Notes under the pieces: generated by a model | The model's input: the letters and a program-made list of their open reading frames with translations, nothing else | The model's database searches: none | Told to the model about the DNA's origin: nothing | Part shown: piece by piece, positions 1 through 10,260 of the stretch | How positions within the stretch are numbered: position 1 is the stretch's first letter | Layout of the letters: the number at the start of each line of letters is the position of its first letter | Assembly (NCBI GenBank): GCA_019448385.1 | Contig: JAGTXO010000007.1 | Location: 248,001 to 312,000, forward strand | Direction: 5' to 3' | Origin: Diacronema lutheri | Lineage: Eukaryota > Haptophyta > Pavlovophyceae > Pavlovales > Pavlovaceae | Length of the DNA: 64,000 nt | Position numbers and translations under genes: made by a program

Positions 1-2
1 AC

Positions 3-1648
3 ACCGCGGCCGCGCCCGCGGTGGCCGCACCTGTTGCGGTCATGCTCGCTCCCGCCGCGCGCGCCGCTGCCGCGCCCGCCTCGGCGCTCGCGCGCCGGCG
101 CGCGCGGCTGGACGAGCCGGCCGTGCGCGCAACGTTTGCGTGCCAGGCGCCGGTCGGCCGCCCGCGCACGATTCGCAACCGCCGCCTCGCCGCACCGCTC
201 GAGGAGCTCGCGCTCGTGTACAAGAAGGCTCCGCGCAACCGGCAGGACCAGTTTCGCGCGCAGGTTTTCGGCAAGGCGGCAAAGGCGCTGCTCGGCTGGC
301 GCGCGGAGATTGAGACGGCGGATGACCTCGACGAGCTGTTCGCGCACCACTCCGCGCTCGCCGCGCGCGTCTCGGCGCGTAAAGCACCGCGCTGCGTGCT
401 CGCACCCGACGGCAAGGTGGCTAGCGTGCTGCGCGAGCTTGTCGCCGCGCCTCGCGGCCGCGAGCGCGCCGCGTGCCGCCGCCTGACGAGCCTCCTCGAA
501 GAGCAGGACGCGCGCGCGCGCACGGTACTGCTCTTCTCGACCATCTGGGGCGTCGGGCCGAGCACGGCGGGTGAGTGGTACGCACGCGGCCTCAAGTCCA
601 TCGACGACGTGCGGCGCGAGGCCGAGCGGCTCGCGCCCGCCGTCGCCGTCGGCCTGCGCTGCATCGAGGACTTTGCGAAGCGGATCCCGCGCGCGGAGGT
701 TGAGCTGATCAAGGCGCGCGTGCGCGCCGCGCTCGTGCAGCTCGTCGGCGAGGGGTGCATTGTGTTCTGCGACGCCGTCGGCTCGTACAGGCGCGGCCGC
801 GCCGACTCGGGCGACGCGGACATTCTGATCTGCGTCAATGCGCGCGCAGGCGGCGCGGCGGACGCGGCGGGCGAGAGCGGGTCGCAGGACTCGTCGCAGC
901 GCGCCGAGCGCGCGGGCGCCACGCGTGGCGTGCTCAGCGCCCTCGTCGCGCGGCTGCGCGGCTGCGGCTTCATCACGGACACACTCGCGCACCCGACCGA
1001 TCGGAACGGCAAGGGCTCATGGATGGGCGTGTGCAGGCTCGGCGCGCAGAGCCCGCACCGCCGTCTGGACATGAAAGTCTACCCAAAGGCGCTGCTGCCC
1101 TACGCCACCCTCTACTTCACCGGCTCCGACTACTTCAACCGAAGGCGCGCGCGGGGCGCAGGCGGCTATGCGCCCATCTCGCGCGCGCGCACGGCCGGAC
1201 GGCCACACGCTCACTGCCCGGCCGCACGTGCGCGCCGCGCCCTCGCTCGGCCGCGCCTTGCAGCATGCGCCATTTTGCAAAACTGAAAGGCTATTCGCTC
1301 TCCGACAATGGCCTGTCGCGCCGCGCGCGCGACGTGCCCGCCGTGCGACCGTGCGCGACGGAGCGCGACATTTTTGAGCGGCTCGGCCTCGAGTGGCGCG
1401 AGCCGGCGGACCGCGAGCTGGCGGTCGTGCCCGTGGCCGAGGCCGACGAGGTCAAAGCTTCCCACTTTGTGCTCTTCGAGGACGCGGACGAGCGCGGCGC
1501 GCGCGCGAGCAGCCAGCCGCGCGAGGCCGACGCGGACGCGGACTCGGACGAGGAGTACCGCGCGGTGGCGGCCGTGCTGCAGCGCCAGCCGCGAGAGCGC
1601 GACGACGAGGTCGCGCGGCGCGGCGACGGCGGCGGGCCGTCATCGTGA
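3..1648 (+). CDS. Family X DNA polymerase (lambda/mu/beta-like), 5' partial
   Basis: Gap-filling repair polymerase of base-excision and end-joining pathways. The frame is open to the window's left edge, so an N-terminal part (possibly a BRCT domain) is missing. Visible in order: an 8-kDa-like helical region, the helix-hairpin-helix segment FSTIWGVGPSTAGEWY, and the palm motif GSYRRGRADSGDADIL, which carries the first two metal-binding Asp. The third Asp sits in RLDMKVYP, followed by YFTGSDYFNR. The reading frame then breaks. A GC-AG intron at 1145-1263 restores it exactly (AACCGAAG/GCGCG...CTTGCAG/CATGCGCC), giving the family's YFTGSDYFNR-S-MRHFAKLKGYSLSD block. The C-terminus ends with an acidic, Arg-rich tail. 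Family assignment is firm; choosing between lambda, mu and beta is not possible without the N-terminus. Confidence 0.9.
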
Positions 1649-1729
1649 GCTGTTATGACCGAGGGGCACGAAGCATCCCCGAGAATCTGCTCTCTGTCAT
1701 GTCAGACAAGTGCTCACTGACACTAGTTG

Positions 1730-2638
1730 TCACTGGTTGTCCGTGTGCGCCGTGACGTGCGTCTCCTCGGAATCGCGGATCGCGTCGAGCAGCTTCTGCG
1801 CGAGTTGCACTTCAAAGGCCTCGCGCAGCCGCTCGGCGCACGCCGAGCTCGCGAGCCGCCACAGAAACGGCGTGCTCTGGCAGAGCGCGTCTGCCGATGG
1901 CTGCGACGGGCTGAGCGCGACGTCGACGTCGGCGATGCGCACGTCCACGCGCACGATGCGCGGGCGGAGCGCGCGCTGAGCGCGGAGCCTATCGGCACGC
2001 CCCTCCGCACCGCCAAGCGCCTCGCCCGCCAGCGCCAGCACGCGCAGCGCCTCGGGCGTGAGCGCGCACCGCCAGCGCGTCGTCACCGAAACGCGTCGGA
2101 GCTGCGAGAGGACGCCGAAGCGGCCGACGTGCTCGAGGCGGGCAATGCGCGTTCGCACGCGCACGTCGACGAGTGCCGAGCTGTTCAGCGAGCCGAGCGT
2201 CGAGGTGACAGTGAAATGCTCCGCGTCGAACGCGTCGGCGCGAAACTCGTCCATCGTGTGCAGTCCGCGCACTACGAGCCGCGTCGTGTTCACCTCGGCG
2301 CTGGCCCACGCCGTTTCGACGCGCTCGGTTGAAGCGTGGTTGCCAAGCTCCAGCTGGCGCAGCTCGGCGGTGGCGCGGAGCAGCAGCGAGCGGATCACCG
2401 CGCCCGACGCCGCGAGGGCGGCGCGGCCGGCCGGGCTCGTCCATGCGATGCCGTGCGTCGCCAGCGACCGCTGCGCCGCGCTGAGCAGCGCACGCCCAGC
2501 CGCCTTGGCGGCGAGCAGAGCGGAGCAGCGATGCTGCGGCGCGTCCGACGGCGGTGGCCACGACGCGCAGCCAGGCCCCGTCGAGAGGAGTGCGCACGCC
2601 ACGAGCAGAACCGTCCGCCATGGACGTGCAAACGTCAT
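1730..2638 (-). CDS. Secreted or membrane-anchored protein of unknown function
   Basis: 303-codon single-exon frame read from the ATG at 2638. An upstream in-frame ATG at 2743 exists, but the one at 2638 is preferred because it places a classical signal peptide at the N-terminus (MTFARPWRTVLLVACALL, then a small-residue cleavage region ending GCAS). The mature part is all-soluble, with alternating beta-like segments such as VNTTRLVVRGLHTMDEF and VRVRTRIARLEHVGRFG. That pattern is loosely reminiscent of TULIP-type lipid-binding proteins, but this is a weak resemblance and no function is claimed. It is convergent with the polymerase gene, with only about 80 bases between the two stop codons. 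Confidence 0.6.
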   Translation of the reverse strand: MTFARPWRTVLLVACALLSTGPGCASWPPPSDAPQHRCSALLAAKAAGRALLSAAQRSLATHGIAWTSPAGRAALAASGAVIRSLLLRATAELRQLELGNHASTERVETAWASAEVNTTRLVVRGLHTMDEFRADAFDAEHFTVTSTLGSLNSSALVDVRVRTRIARLEHVGRFGVLSQLRRVSVTTRWRCALTPEALRVLALAGEALGGAEGRADRLRAQRALRPRIVRVDVRIADVDVALSPSQPSADALCQSTPFLWRLASSACAERLREAFEVQLAQKLLDAIRDSEETHVTAHTDNQ

Positions 2639-2765
2639 GACGGACGGGACGTCGCGCCAGTGACGGTCGAGCAACTGGGGATGCCTGCCCACACTCTGGC
2701 TGTCAGGCGCCGCGGACACACCCCTGACCCCCGACAGTGACACTCTGAACCACCATCTCAGACGC

Positions 2766-2782
2766 TCACATGGAACACCTGA

Positions 2783-2818
<36 letters not shown>

Positions 2819-5229
2819 CAGAAGGCTTGCCGCAGCTCTGCGCGCGCGCGCGCGCGCGCGCGCGTTCGGCGTCGGGAGCGCGCACCATGCCCGCGTAGGT
2901 CTGATTCGGTACGGTCACCCGAATCAGGTCGCCCGCCGGACCCTGCACGATGAGCTGCGCGCCCGGCCCCGCGTTCTCCGGGCACACGACGGTGAGAAGG
3001 GACGGCGCGTGTACGGTCGGCGGCGGTGGCGGCGGCGGTGGCGGTGGCGGCGCGGGGTACGCGTGCGCGACGGGCACGGCCTGCGCGACGGCCATCGCCT
3101 GCGCAACGACCATGGGCTGCGCATAGCCCGCGGAGCCGCCAGGCGGCTGCGAGGCCGGCGGCTGTGCGTCGTACGGCGTCTCGTACCGCACCGTCGACGG
3201 CGCGGCGCCGCCGGGCTGCAGCGAGGCCGGCGGCGCGCTCGGCAGCCCGTCCGCCGACTCGCGCACCGAGGAGAGGGAGACCTCTTGCAGCCCCAAGGCC
3301 GTGTGTGCTCCGCCACCATCTCCACCGTCGCCACCGCCGTCCTCAACGACAAGGCGCACGCGCACGGGCCTCGCCTGCGCCTCAACGATGGACGGGACGG
3401 GCTGCGAGATGGGGCAGAGGTACTTGTCCGCGCCGCGCAGCGAGGAGAAGGGCGCGCCGTTCGTGTCGTTGCTCTTCGTGTCTGTGTACTTTGCGCAGCA
3501 CGGGAGCAGACCAACGGGCACAAACTTGTACAAAGCCCACAGCACGAACGCGATGGTCGGCCACACCTCCGCGCCGTCGCGCTGCCCGCGCGGCCGCCGC
3601 GTGGTGAGGACAGTGAACTGCAGCACGACGCCCGCGAGCACGACGTACGAGAGCGCCTCGCGGAAGCGCTCGGACACGCCCTCGTTGAGCGAAGGCGGCT
3701 GCTTGCACACGCGCAGCAACGCGTACTTGGTCGCGCCGTATGTGATGCACAGCGCGCCCGCCGTGACGAAGTAGATGACTGGCATTGCCGGCCCGTAGAG
3801 CAGCCCGAGCGCAACCGTCTTGAGCAGGCCGGCGTAGAACTCGCCCATCGACGCCTCGGGCGGCTCCCACAGCTCGTCGAGCTTGGCCTGAGGGGAGGGG
3901 GCGGGGGGGGGGAGCAGGGCAGGGGGGGGGCAGGGCAGGGCAGGGCAGGGGGGGGGGGGGGGGGGGGGGGTCAAGAGCGCGGGTGGCGGCGTGAGGGCAG
4001 GGGGGGGGGGGGGGGGGGTCAAGAGCGCGGGTGGCGGCGTGAGATGGACGGCGGGCACGTGCGGGCGCTCGTACGCACCTGCGACTTGACAAAGGGCGCG
4101 ATGGCGTAGCGCTGGAAGAGCGTGTCGATGCGGAAGACTTTGAAAAACTCGGGCACCACCGAGTTGGCGAGCACGATGAAAAAAGCCTGCGCACCGGGGG
4201 AGGGGAGGGGGAGGGGGAGGGGGAGGGAAGGGGTTGGTTTTTTTTGGGGGGGAGAGGTGAGGGCTGGGAAGGGGGCATGAGCAGGTGCGGTGTGAGCTGG
4301 TGCGGTGTGAGCAGGTGGGCCACGCGCAGCCGCGCGGCCGGGCGTCGGCCGCGGCAAGCGATGGCGGCAAGCGGTGACGGCAAGCGATGGCGGCAAGCGA
4401 TGGCGGCAAGCGATGGCGGCAAGCGATGGCGGCAAGCGATGGCGGCAAGCGATGGCGGCAAGCGATGGCGGCAAGCGATGGCGGCAAGCGATGGCGGCAA
4501 GCGATGGCGGCAAGCGATGGCGGCAAGCGATGGCGGCAAGCGATGGCGGCAAGCGATGGCGGCAAGCGATGGCGGCAAGCGATGGCGGCAAGCGATGGCG
4601 GCAAGCGATGGCGGCAAGCGATGGCGGCAAGCGATGGCGCATGCCTGCGCGTAGACGCCGCCGTCGACAAACCAGCTGGTGGGTGAGTGGGAGACGAGGA
4701 TGATGAGCAGCGATTGGTTGAGCACGTACGCGAGGGAGAGCTTGACGAAGAGCGACTCCTCGTACTCCGTGCGCGTGTCACGCCGCTCGTACACTGTCAG
4801 ACGCTGCACGGCGATGCGCAGCAGCGCGTTGACGCCCGTGACGACGCACGCGGCGACGATCGAGATGCCCTGCGCATACGCGACCGCCGCCTGCGACTCG
4901 GATCGCGCCTCGAGCCGCGCGATCTCGCGGTTCTTGCGCTGCGTGAAGAGCGCGAGCAGCCCGGCCGAGACGCCGACGAGCGCGGCGGCGACGATGAGCG
5001 TGAGCCCCGACCGCTTGCGCACCTCGTTGGGCGCAACCTCCAGATTCTCCCAGTACACGTCGCTCGGTTCGGGTGCGGCCGTGACTGTGAGCGTCACGTG
5101 GCCGAGGCGCGGCGCGATTGCAAAGCCGAGCTGCTGCACGAGCGCCTGGCAGCTATTGAGCGTGTGCGCGCGCAGGCAGCTGCGCAGAAAAGGGGCGAGG
5201 CGCCATTTTCCAAAAGGTAAAGGGGGATG

Positions 5230-5260
<31 letters not shown>

Positions 5261-6225
5261 TCGGTGAGGGGGCTGATGGCGGGGGGGGGGGGGGGGGGGG
5301 GGAGGGGGGGGGGGGGTGGGGTGGGGGCATCGGTGAGGGGGCTGATGGCGGGGGGGGGGGGGGGGGGGCATCGGTGAGGGGGCTGATGGCGGGGGGGGGG
5401 GGGGGGGGGGCAGCGCGCGCACTCCCGCCTGCCCTTCTCCGTCTCAAAGATGATGAAGGCCGCGCCCGTCGGGCGCCGCTCCTCCGCCTGCAGCCGCGCC
5501 ATCTCGCCCTCGAGCGCCACCATCTCCTGCTGGATCGAGTCGATCTTGCCCGCACGGCCCGCGGGCAGCGGGAAGCCGCTCGCGCGGTCGGCGTCGTGCT
5601 GCGCCGTCGTTTCGCGCAGCTCAATGTCCAGCTTCTTCCACCGCTCGAAGAGGCGCACGTACTCGGAGCAGCGGTATCCGATCTGCACCTGCGCGACCTT
5701 TCCAAAGTTGTTCTGCTTTTCAAAGTAGTCGATCAGCTCCGCCTCGCGCGTCGCGGCGGGCACGCCTCGGATCTCGACGGCGTAATCGCCGGTGGTGGTG
5801 AAGCGCTTGTCGACCAGGCGCGCGATTGAGCGCTGCTTGTACCGCACGAAGTACATGAGCCCGACGAAGACGAGGAAGGTGATGAACCACGGGATCGCCT
5901 GCCAGTCGACGAGCCGGTCGACGTCCTTGCAGCACGGCCCAATGGTCGTCTCGACGATGGGCAGGTTGAGGTCGGCGTTAGAGCGCGTGTTGTCCGCGAG
6001 CGAGATCGAGCCGAGCGCCGCCGCGAGCACAAAGGCGATCATGAGCCAGCGCAGCGTCCGGAAGTAGAGCTCGACGCCCACGCCCGCGCGCCCGAGCTCC
6101 TTGAGCGGGCCGCGCAGGTCGAGGGTCTTGCTCTTCTCGTCCTTGAAGCCGCGCATCGAGCGCGCGCGGCGCTGCGCGCGAAGCACGTCGGGCCGCTGAG
6201 GCCGCCCCTCCCGCGTGCCGCTCAT
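2766..6225 (-). CDS. OSCA/TMEM63-like mechanosensitive cation channel
   Basis: Multipass channel of the OSCA/TMEM63 (DUF221) group. Exons fitted by frame and splice sites are 6225-5429, 5179-4645, 4186-4079 and 3887-2766, giving 853 residues, normal for the family. Two of the introns begin with GC (AG/GCGGG and CAG/GCATGC) and one with GT. Visible are a first TM segment (LMIAFVLAAALGSISLA), a second (WFITFLVFVGLMYFV), an RRM-like cytosolic domain (YAVEIRGVP...ELIDYFEK), the family motif APEPSDVYWENL, and at least six further TM stretches. A TMEM16-like block (ERRDTRTEYEESLFVKL) agrees with the shared superfamily fold. The C-tail is Pro-rich and its last residues are encoded by a 33-G tract, so the exact stop is uncertain. 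The start at 6225 is chosen because the longer frame runs into a repeat hairpin. Confidence 0.82.
2785..2817. repeat. Poly(G) tract, 33 nt, followed by (CG)n
   Basis: Unbroken run of 33 G on the plus strand, poly(C) on the sense strand of the channel gene. A (CG)n dinucleotide run follows at about 2839-2863. Read in the channel's frame the tract gives poly-proline just before the stop codon, so length slippage here would change the C-terminus. Confidence 0.95.
4351..4638. repeat. 13-bp minisatellite inside an intron of the channel gene
   Basis: About 22 near-perfect head-to-tail copies of GGCGGCAAGCGAT. Because 13 is not a multiple of 3 and the unit has no stop in any phase, all frames stay open across the array. 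That produces the spurious long frames with MAASDGGKRWRQ-type repeats. It lies wholly between the donor at 4644 and the acceptor at 4187. Confidence 0.97.
5231..5410. repeat. Poly(G)-rich intron with a short tandem repeat
   Basis: First intron of the channel gene (about 5180-5428). It contains four poly(G) runs (poly-C on the sense strand) separated by repeats of the unit GCATCGGTGAGGGGGCTGATGGC. No coding signal is seen. Confidence 0.9.
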
Positions 6226-6272
6226 CGGCAACCGCCAGGCCGTGGGGCGGCCGGCACGGCAAAGAAGCAGGA

Positions 6273-6341
6273 GCTTTTTAAATAACGCTTTCAAATGTAA
6301 GCGTCGTTATTTAAAAAGCAGAGCTCTTTCATTTGAAAGCG
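6273..6341. repeat. Nested inverted repeats (repeat-element junction)
   Basis: Arms GCTTTTTAAATAACG (6273-6287) and CGTTATTTAAAAAGC (6304-6318) form a perfect hairpin. A second pair, CGCTTTCAAATG and CATTTGAAAGCG, overlaps it. These AT-rich ends contrast with the surrounding GC-rich DNA and resemble the end sequence found again near 32910-32930 and 33540-33560. Confidence 0.85.
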
Positions 6342-8430
6342 CCGTTAGTATTTTTGAACAGCTGCGAGGCGCCGTGGTCCCCGTCGGCGCGGCGCGCGCC
6401 GGCGCGGCCGTGCCGGCCGGCAGCTTCGGAACGCCGGCTGCCTTGACGACGCCTGCCTTTGTCATCCAGGCTGCGCCCTCGCGCTCTGCTGGCAGCGCTC
6501 CGCGCGCCCCGCCGCCCCTGCCCATCGACTGCGCCGGCACCGCGAACAACGTACTTTTCGCCCCGGTCGGTGGGTTTGGGGGTGGCGGGGCGCGCGCGCA
6601 CGGCCGCACGAGCGACGGCGGCGTGGCCTTCTCTACGACGAGACCTTCGCTTGCGACGGCTGCGCCCTCGCGCTCTGATGGCCGAGCTTTGCGCGCCCCG
6701 CCGCCCCTGCCCATCGACTGCGCCGGCACCGCGAACAACGTACTTTTCACCCCGGTCGGTGGGTTTGGGGGTGGCGGGGCGCGCGCGCACGGCCGCACGA
6801 GCGACGGCGGCGTGGCCTTCTCTACGACGAGACCTTCGCTTGCGACGGCTGCGCCCTCGCGCTCTGATGGCCGCGCTCCGCGCGCCCCGCCGCCCCTGCC
6901 CATCGACTGGGCCGGCACCACGAACAACGTACTTTTCGCCCCGGTCGGTGGGTTTGGGGGTGGCGGGGCGCGCGCGCACGGCCGCACGAGCGACGGCGGC
7001 GTGGCCTTCTCTACGACGAGACCTTCGCTTGCGACGGCTGCGCCCTCGCGCTCTGATGGCCGCGCTCCGCGCGCCCCGCCGCCCCTGCCCATCGACTGCG
7101 CCGGCACCGCGAACAACGTACTTTTCACCCCGGTCGGTGGGTTTGGGGGTGGCGGGGCGCGCGCGCACGGCCGCACGAGCGACGGCGGCGTGGCCTTCTC
7201 TACGACGAGACCTTCGCTTGCGACGGCTGCGCCCTCGCGCTCTGATGGCCGCGCTCCGCGCGCCCCGCCGCCCCTGCCCATCGACTGGGCCGGCACCACG
7301 AACAACGTACTTTTCGCCCCGGTCGGTGGGTTTGGGGGCGGCGGGGCGCGCGTGCGCGGCCACGCGGCCAGCATCGCGGCGCTTGCCACGCTGGCGGCGG
7401 GTGGCGGTGCGCTTCGCGGCGGCGACAGGGGGCTGCGACGCGGCGGGGAGGGCGGCGGCTCGCTGGCGGCGGGCGTCGCGCTATGCAGCGGCGGCGGGCG
7501 GCTTGGCGACGTGGCAGGCGGCGGCTCGGGGGTGGCGGTCGTCGCCGACGATCTTCGGGCCTCGGCGTGCGCGTGCGCGTCGGCCGGTGGTGTGGTTGAC
7601 GGCGGCCACCGGTGCGGCGGCGCGCGGGCGGCGGCGCGCGGTGGCTAGGCGCGTGTGGGCCTTTGGGCCTGCTCCGCCTGGCGCCTCGCTGCGCACTTCC
7701 TGACCCCGCACTTCCTGACCCGTCGGAAGCGTCGTCAGTATTTGAAAGAGCTCTGCTGCCTACTTCCGTACTTCGACGCCGTAACGTCGACGCCGTGCAG
7801 CGAGGCGACTGGCGGAGCAGGCCCAACGGCCCTCTTGCGCCTAGCGGCCGCGCACCGCACACGCAGAAGCCCGGAGGCAGCCGGCAACCGCCCCCGCACC
7901 GCTGCTGGCCGCGCCACGGCACCGCACACCGCCGCCGAAAAGTGAGCCGCCCGGTGAGCCGCCGCCCTCCACGCGGCCGTGCAGCCCGACGCCGCCGCAG
8001 AGCGCGCCACCAACCGTCAGCATCGAGCCGCCGTCTCGCGCGTCACCCGAACACTCCCCCCGACCCTGAGCCCTAGCCTCCACCCCGCACCTAGCTCCAA
8101 CCCCGAGCACCATCCCCACCCCCACCAAGCCAGGCGCCGCCGCGCGGCGCGGCGCCGCCGTAGAGCGCGCCGCGGACCGCCGTCAGCGTGCCAAACGCAA
8201 AAAATGCCGCCCGTGCAGCCACGCGCGCGCGCCTCGCCGCCCCCAATCCCACCGACCGGGGCGAAAAGTACTACGTTGTTCGCGGTGCCGGCGCAGTCGA
8301 TGGGATCCGCGTCGTGCGGCTGGCCGGCGCGCCGGACGTCGTCCCCGACGGCCGTCGCAGTAGTGTTCTTGTCTTCTTCTTTTTTTGCAGGGGGGGCCTC
8401 GCAACTGTTCAAATACACTACTGGGCGGAC
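6340..8430. mobile_element. Putative non-autonomous element with terminal inverted repeats
   Basis: The left end (about 6343-6372) reads TTAGTATTTTTGAACAGCTG and then CGAGGCGCC. The right end (about 8393-8425), read on the minus strand, gives AGTGTATTTGAACAGTTG and then CGAGGCCCC. These are imperfect terminal inverted repeats of about 30 bp. The interior holds the 189-bp array, an internal inverted duplication centred near 7735, and no recognisable transposase. Related blocks occur inverted at 33000-33640. The boundaries are approximate. Confidence 0.5.
6480..7335. repeat. 189-bp tandem array, about 4.6 copies
   Basis: The anchor CCCATCGACT recurs at 6521, 6710, 6899, 7088 and 7277, exactly 189 bp apart. 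As 189 = 3 x 63, several frames remain open on both strands for over 300 codons. The minus-strand reading contains NPPTGAKSTLF and VPAQSMGRGGG, a peptide pattern that also appears in single diverged copies at about 8200-8310 and 33310-33410. That may mean an ancient coding source or merely DNA-level homology. No start context, domain or splice structure supports a current gene. Confidence 0.9.
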
Positions 8431-8732
8431 GAGCTGCGGCGCTGGTCACGCGTCACGCGCAGCACGACGTTGCCGCCGCGGTACACGCAGCGTGGCCGAC
8501 GATGGGCGCGCGGGTGCACGCATCGCCTTGCCCGCTGGCAGCTTCGGCGCGCTCGCGGCAGGCGTTTGCAGACACATGGGGGGAGATGGGAGGGTGTCGT
8601 GTGCTTTCGGCGACATGGCCTTCCTGGCTCGGCCATGAGCACCGCCAAACGAGGCGTGCACGCGCTCGAGCACTGTGGAGGCCGAGGCGCGCGGCGTGCA
8701 GCGTGTTGTGGCGCGGGCGTGGGCGCTGCCGC

Positions 8733-9960
8733 CTAGGCCGTCGAGACGCAGCCGGGCGGGCACTTGCGCGTGAACGAGCCGAAAAGGAGCGAGCGGCGCG
8801 AAAGCCACGTGACGTCGAGCAGGCTGCGCGGACCGTGCGGCATGCAGCCCACGGGGCAGCAGACAAGCGGATCGTCCGTGATCGTGAAGCTGTAGATGTC
8901 GGAAAAGGCGTTCCACTGGTTGCCCACCTGGTGCACGAGCGTGCCGTCCACGTACACGCCGTAAAAGGCGCCGGAGTCTCGTTTGAACCCGTCGTTGTAG
9001 TTATCGGAGGCCAAAAACATGTACTCGCCGGCCGGCAGCATTGCCGTGTGGACGACGAGCACCTTCTCCGTGAAGCCACCCTTGATATCCATCGCAACCT
9101 CGTGGTTCAGCTCGGCGTCGACCCTGTACACCCGCACCCAGAGCTCTTCGTGCGCCCACTCGTCGCCGTAGACGGCGATCGTCACGTTGTGCTGCCCCGT
9201 CTCCGAGATCATCGGCACGTCACTTGGCGTCGGCGTGTCCATCGGGAGAGGCGGGAGCGGATGTGTGAGCGCCTGCACCAGGAGGGGCGGACCGCCCGTC
9301 CGAGTCACGGGGTACGCGTTGGGCATCATGCGCTGCGCCGCCGCGATATCGAGGTTCTCTTCGACCACGCCGCGTGCGGCGAGCGCGAGGATCTGCGCGC
9401 GGATCACGAGGGGGTCCAACGTGTTGTACGCAGCGGCGATCTGCAGCGCGACGCCGGCGACATGGGGCGCAGCCATGCTCGTGCCCGAGGCTTCAACGGA
9501 GTAGTCCGTCGTCCTGTCACCACGGCTGAACACGCTGGCCGTGGGCACGTCGACACCGGGCGCAAAGATGTCGACGCACGGGCCCCAGTTGGTGTACGGC
9601 GAAAGTTGATCGTTGCTGTCCACCGAGCCAACGTTGATAGCGCCCGGCGCGCTGCCCGGGTTGTAAGCACACGCGTCCCAGTTGTTGTTGCCCGCGGCCG
9701 TGACCACTGTCACGCCGCTGCGCACCGTGTCGGCGACAACCTCATTGAACGAGCTGTACTTGCTCTCCTCGTCGGGCAAATATTCGTACATTCCAAAGTC
9801 AAATGGACCCAGCAACGAAAAGTTGATCACCTTCTTGGCCGCCGTATGGTTTTGCGTATAGATGGTCAAGCCAAATCCGATCAGGGGCACGATCGCGCCC
9901 CGAGTGCAGCGCGGGCCGTTCGGAAGGACGTCCTTGTGAGGGAGCTCTTCGCGTTTGGCG
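8733..9960 (-). CDS. Subtilisin-like serine protease (S8), C-terminal part
   Basis: Secreted-type subtilase, 3' portion. Visible are KKVINFSLLG, the oxyanion-hole region VVTAAGNNN, FAPGVDV, and the catalytic-Ser motif EASGTSMAAPHVAG. A C-terminal beta-rich region follows (YGDEWAHEELWVRVYR...GEYMFLASDNYNDGF) and ends in a Cys-containing tail. The catalytic Asp and His are not in this frame. A possible His region (GGHGAVCSGLVASS, near 10060) lies in another frame, so the 5' end is unresolved: intron, frameshift, or interruption by the neighbouring island. The frame can be read upstream of 9960, but there it overlaps the mega-gene's acidic tail and is not credible. The complementary N-terminal half of a subtilase is on the same strand at 31434-32109. 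Confidence 0.72.
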
Positions 9961-10260
9961 AGCGGGGGAGCACGACGCGCAGCGTTGCTGCGGCGGCGTG
10001 CGGGCGGCGAGCAGCGGTCGGGCTGCTCGCGACGAGGCCGGAGCAGACGGCGCCGTGGCCGCCGGCGCAGGTGACGCGCGCCGACGAGCCGTAGCGAGCG
10101 TCCGTGATCCGCACGGCGGTTGGAGCGGGCCGGCTGGTGCGGCGCGCTCGGCCACGGGTGGCGGCGTGCACGGTCGTGCCGCGCGCGGCACGCGTCGCCA
10201 GCCGCGCGCGACCTGGGCAGAGCCCGCAAAGCGTCGACCGCTGCGCGGCTCGGCCGTGCG
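9863..10260 (-). other. Region 3' of the Fanzor stop; candidate element end or guide-RNA region
   Basis: About 400 bases lie between the mega-gene's stop codon and the putative element edge. In TnpB/Fanzor systems the guide RNA usually comes from the 3' end of the gene and the adjoining element end, with the guide lying just outside. By analogy this is where one would look here. The sequence shows no convincing gene of its own apart from a possible out-of-frame subtilase His region. Nothing in the sequence alone proves an RNA. Confidence 0.25.

Noticed and set aside
4351-4638. CRISPR-like array
   Set aside because: The units are 13 bp with no unique spacers, inside a eukaryotic intron; simple tandem repeat.
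4374-4703. Plus-strand MAASDGGKRWRQ repeat proteins
   Set aside because: Translations of a 13-bp minisatellite located in an intron of the minus-strand channel gene.
6215-7648. 477-codon plus-strand frame and its minus-strand counterparts
   Set aside because: They arise from the 189-bp array, whose unit is a multiple of three and lacks stops; no start context or domain.
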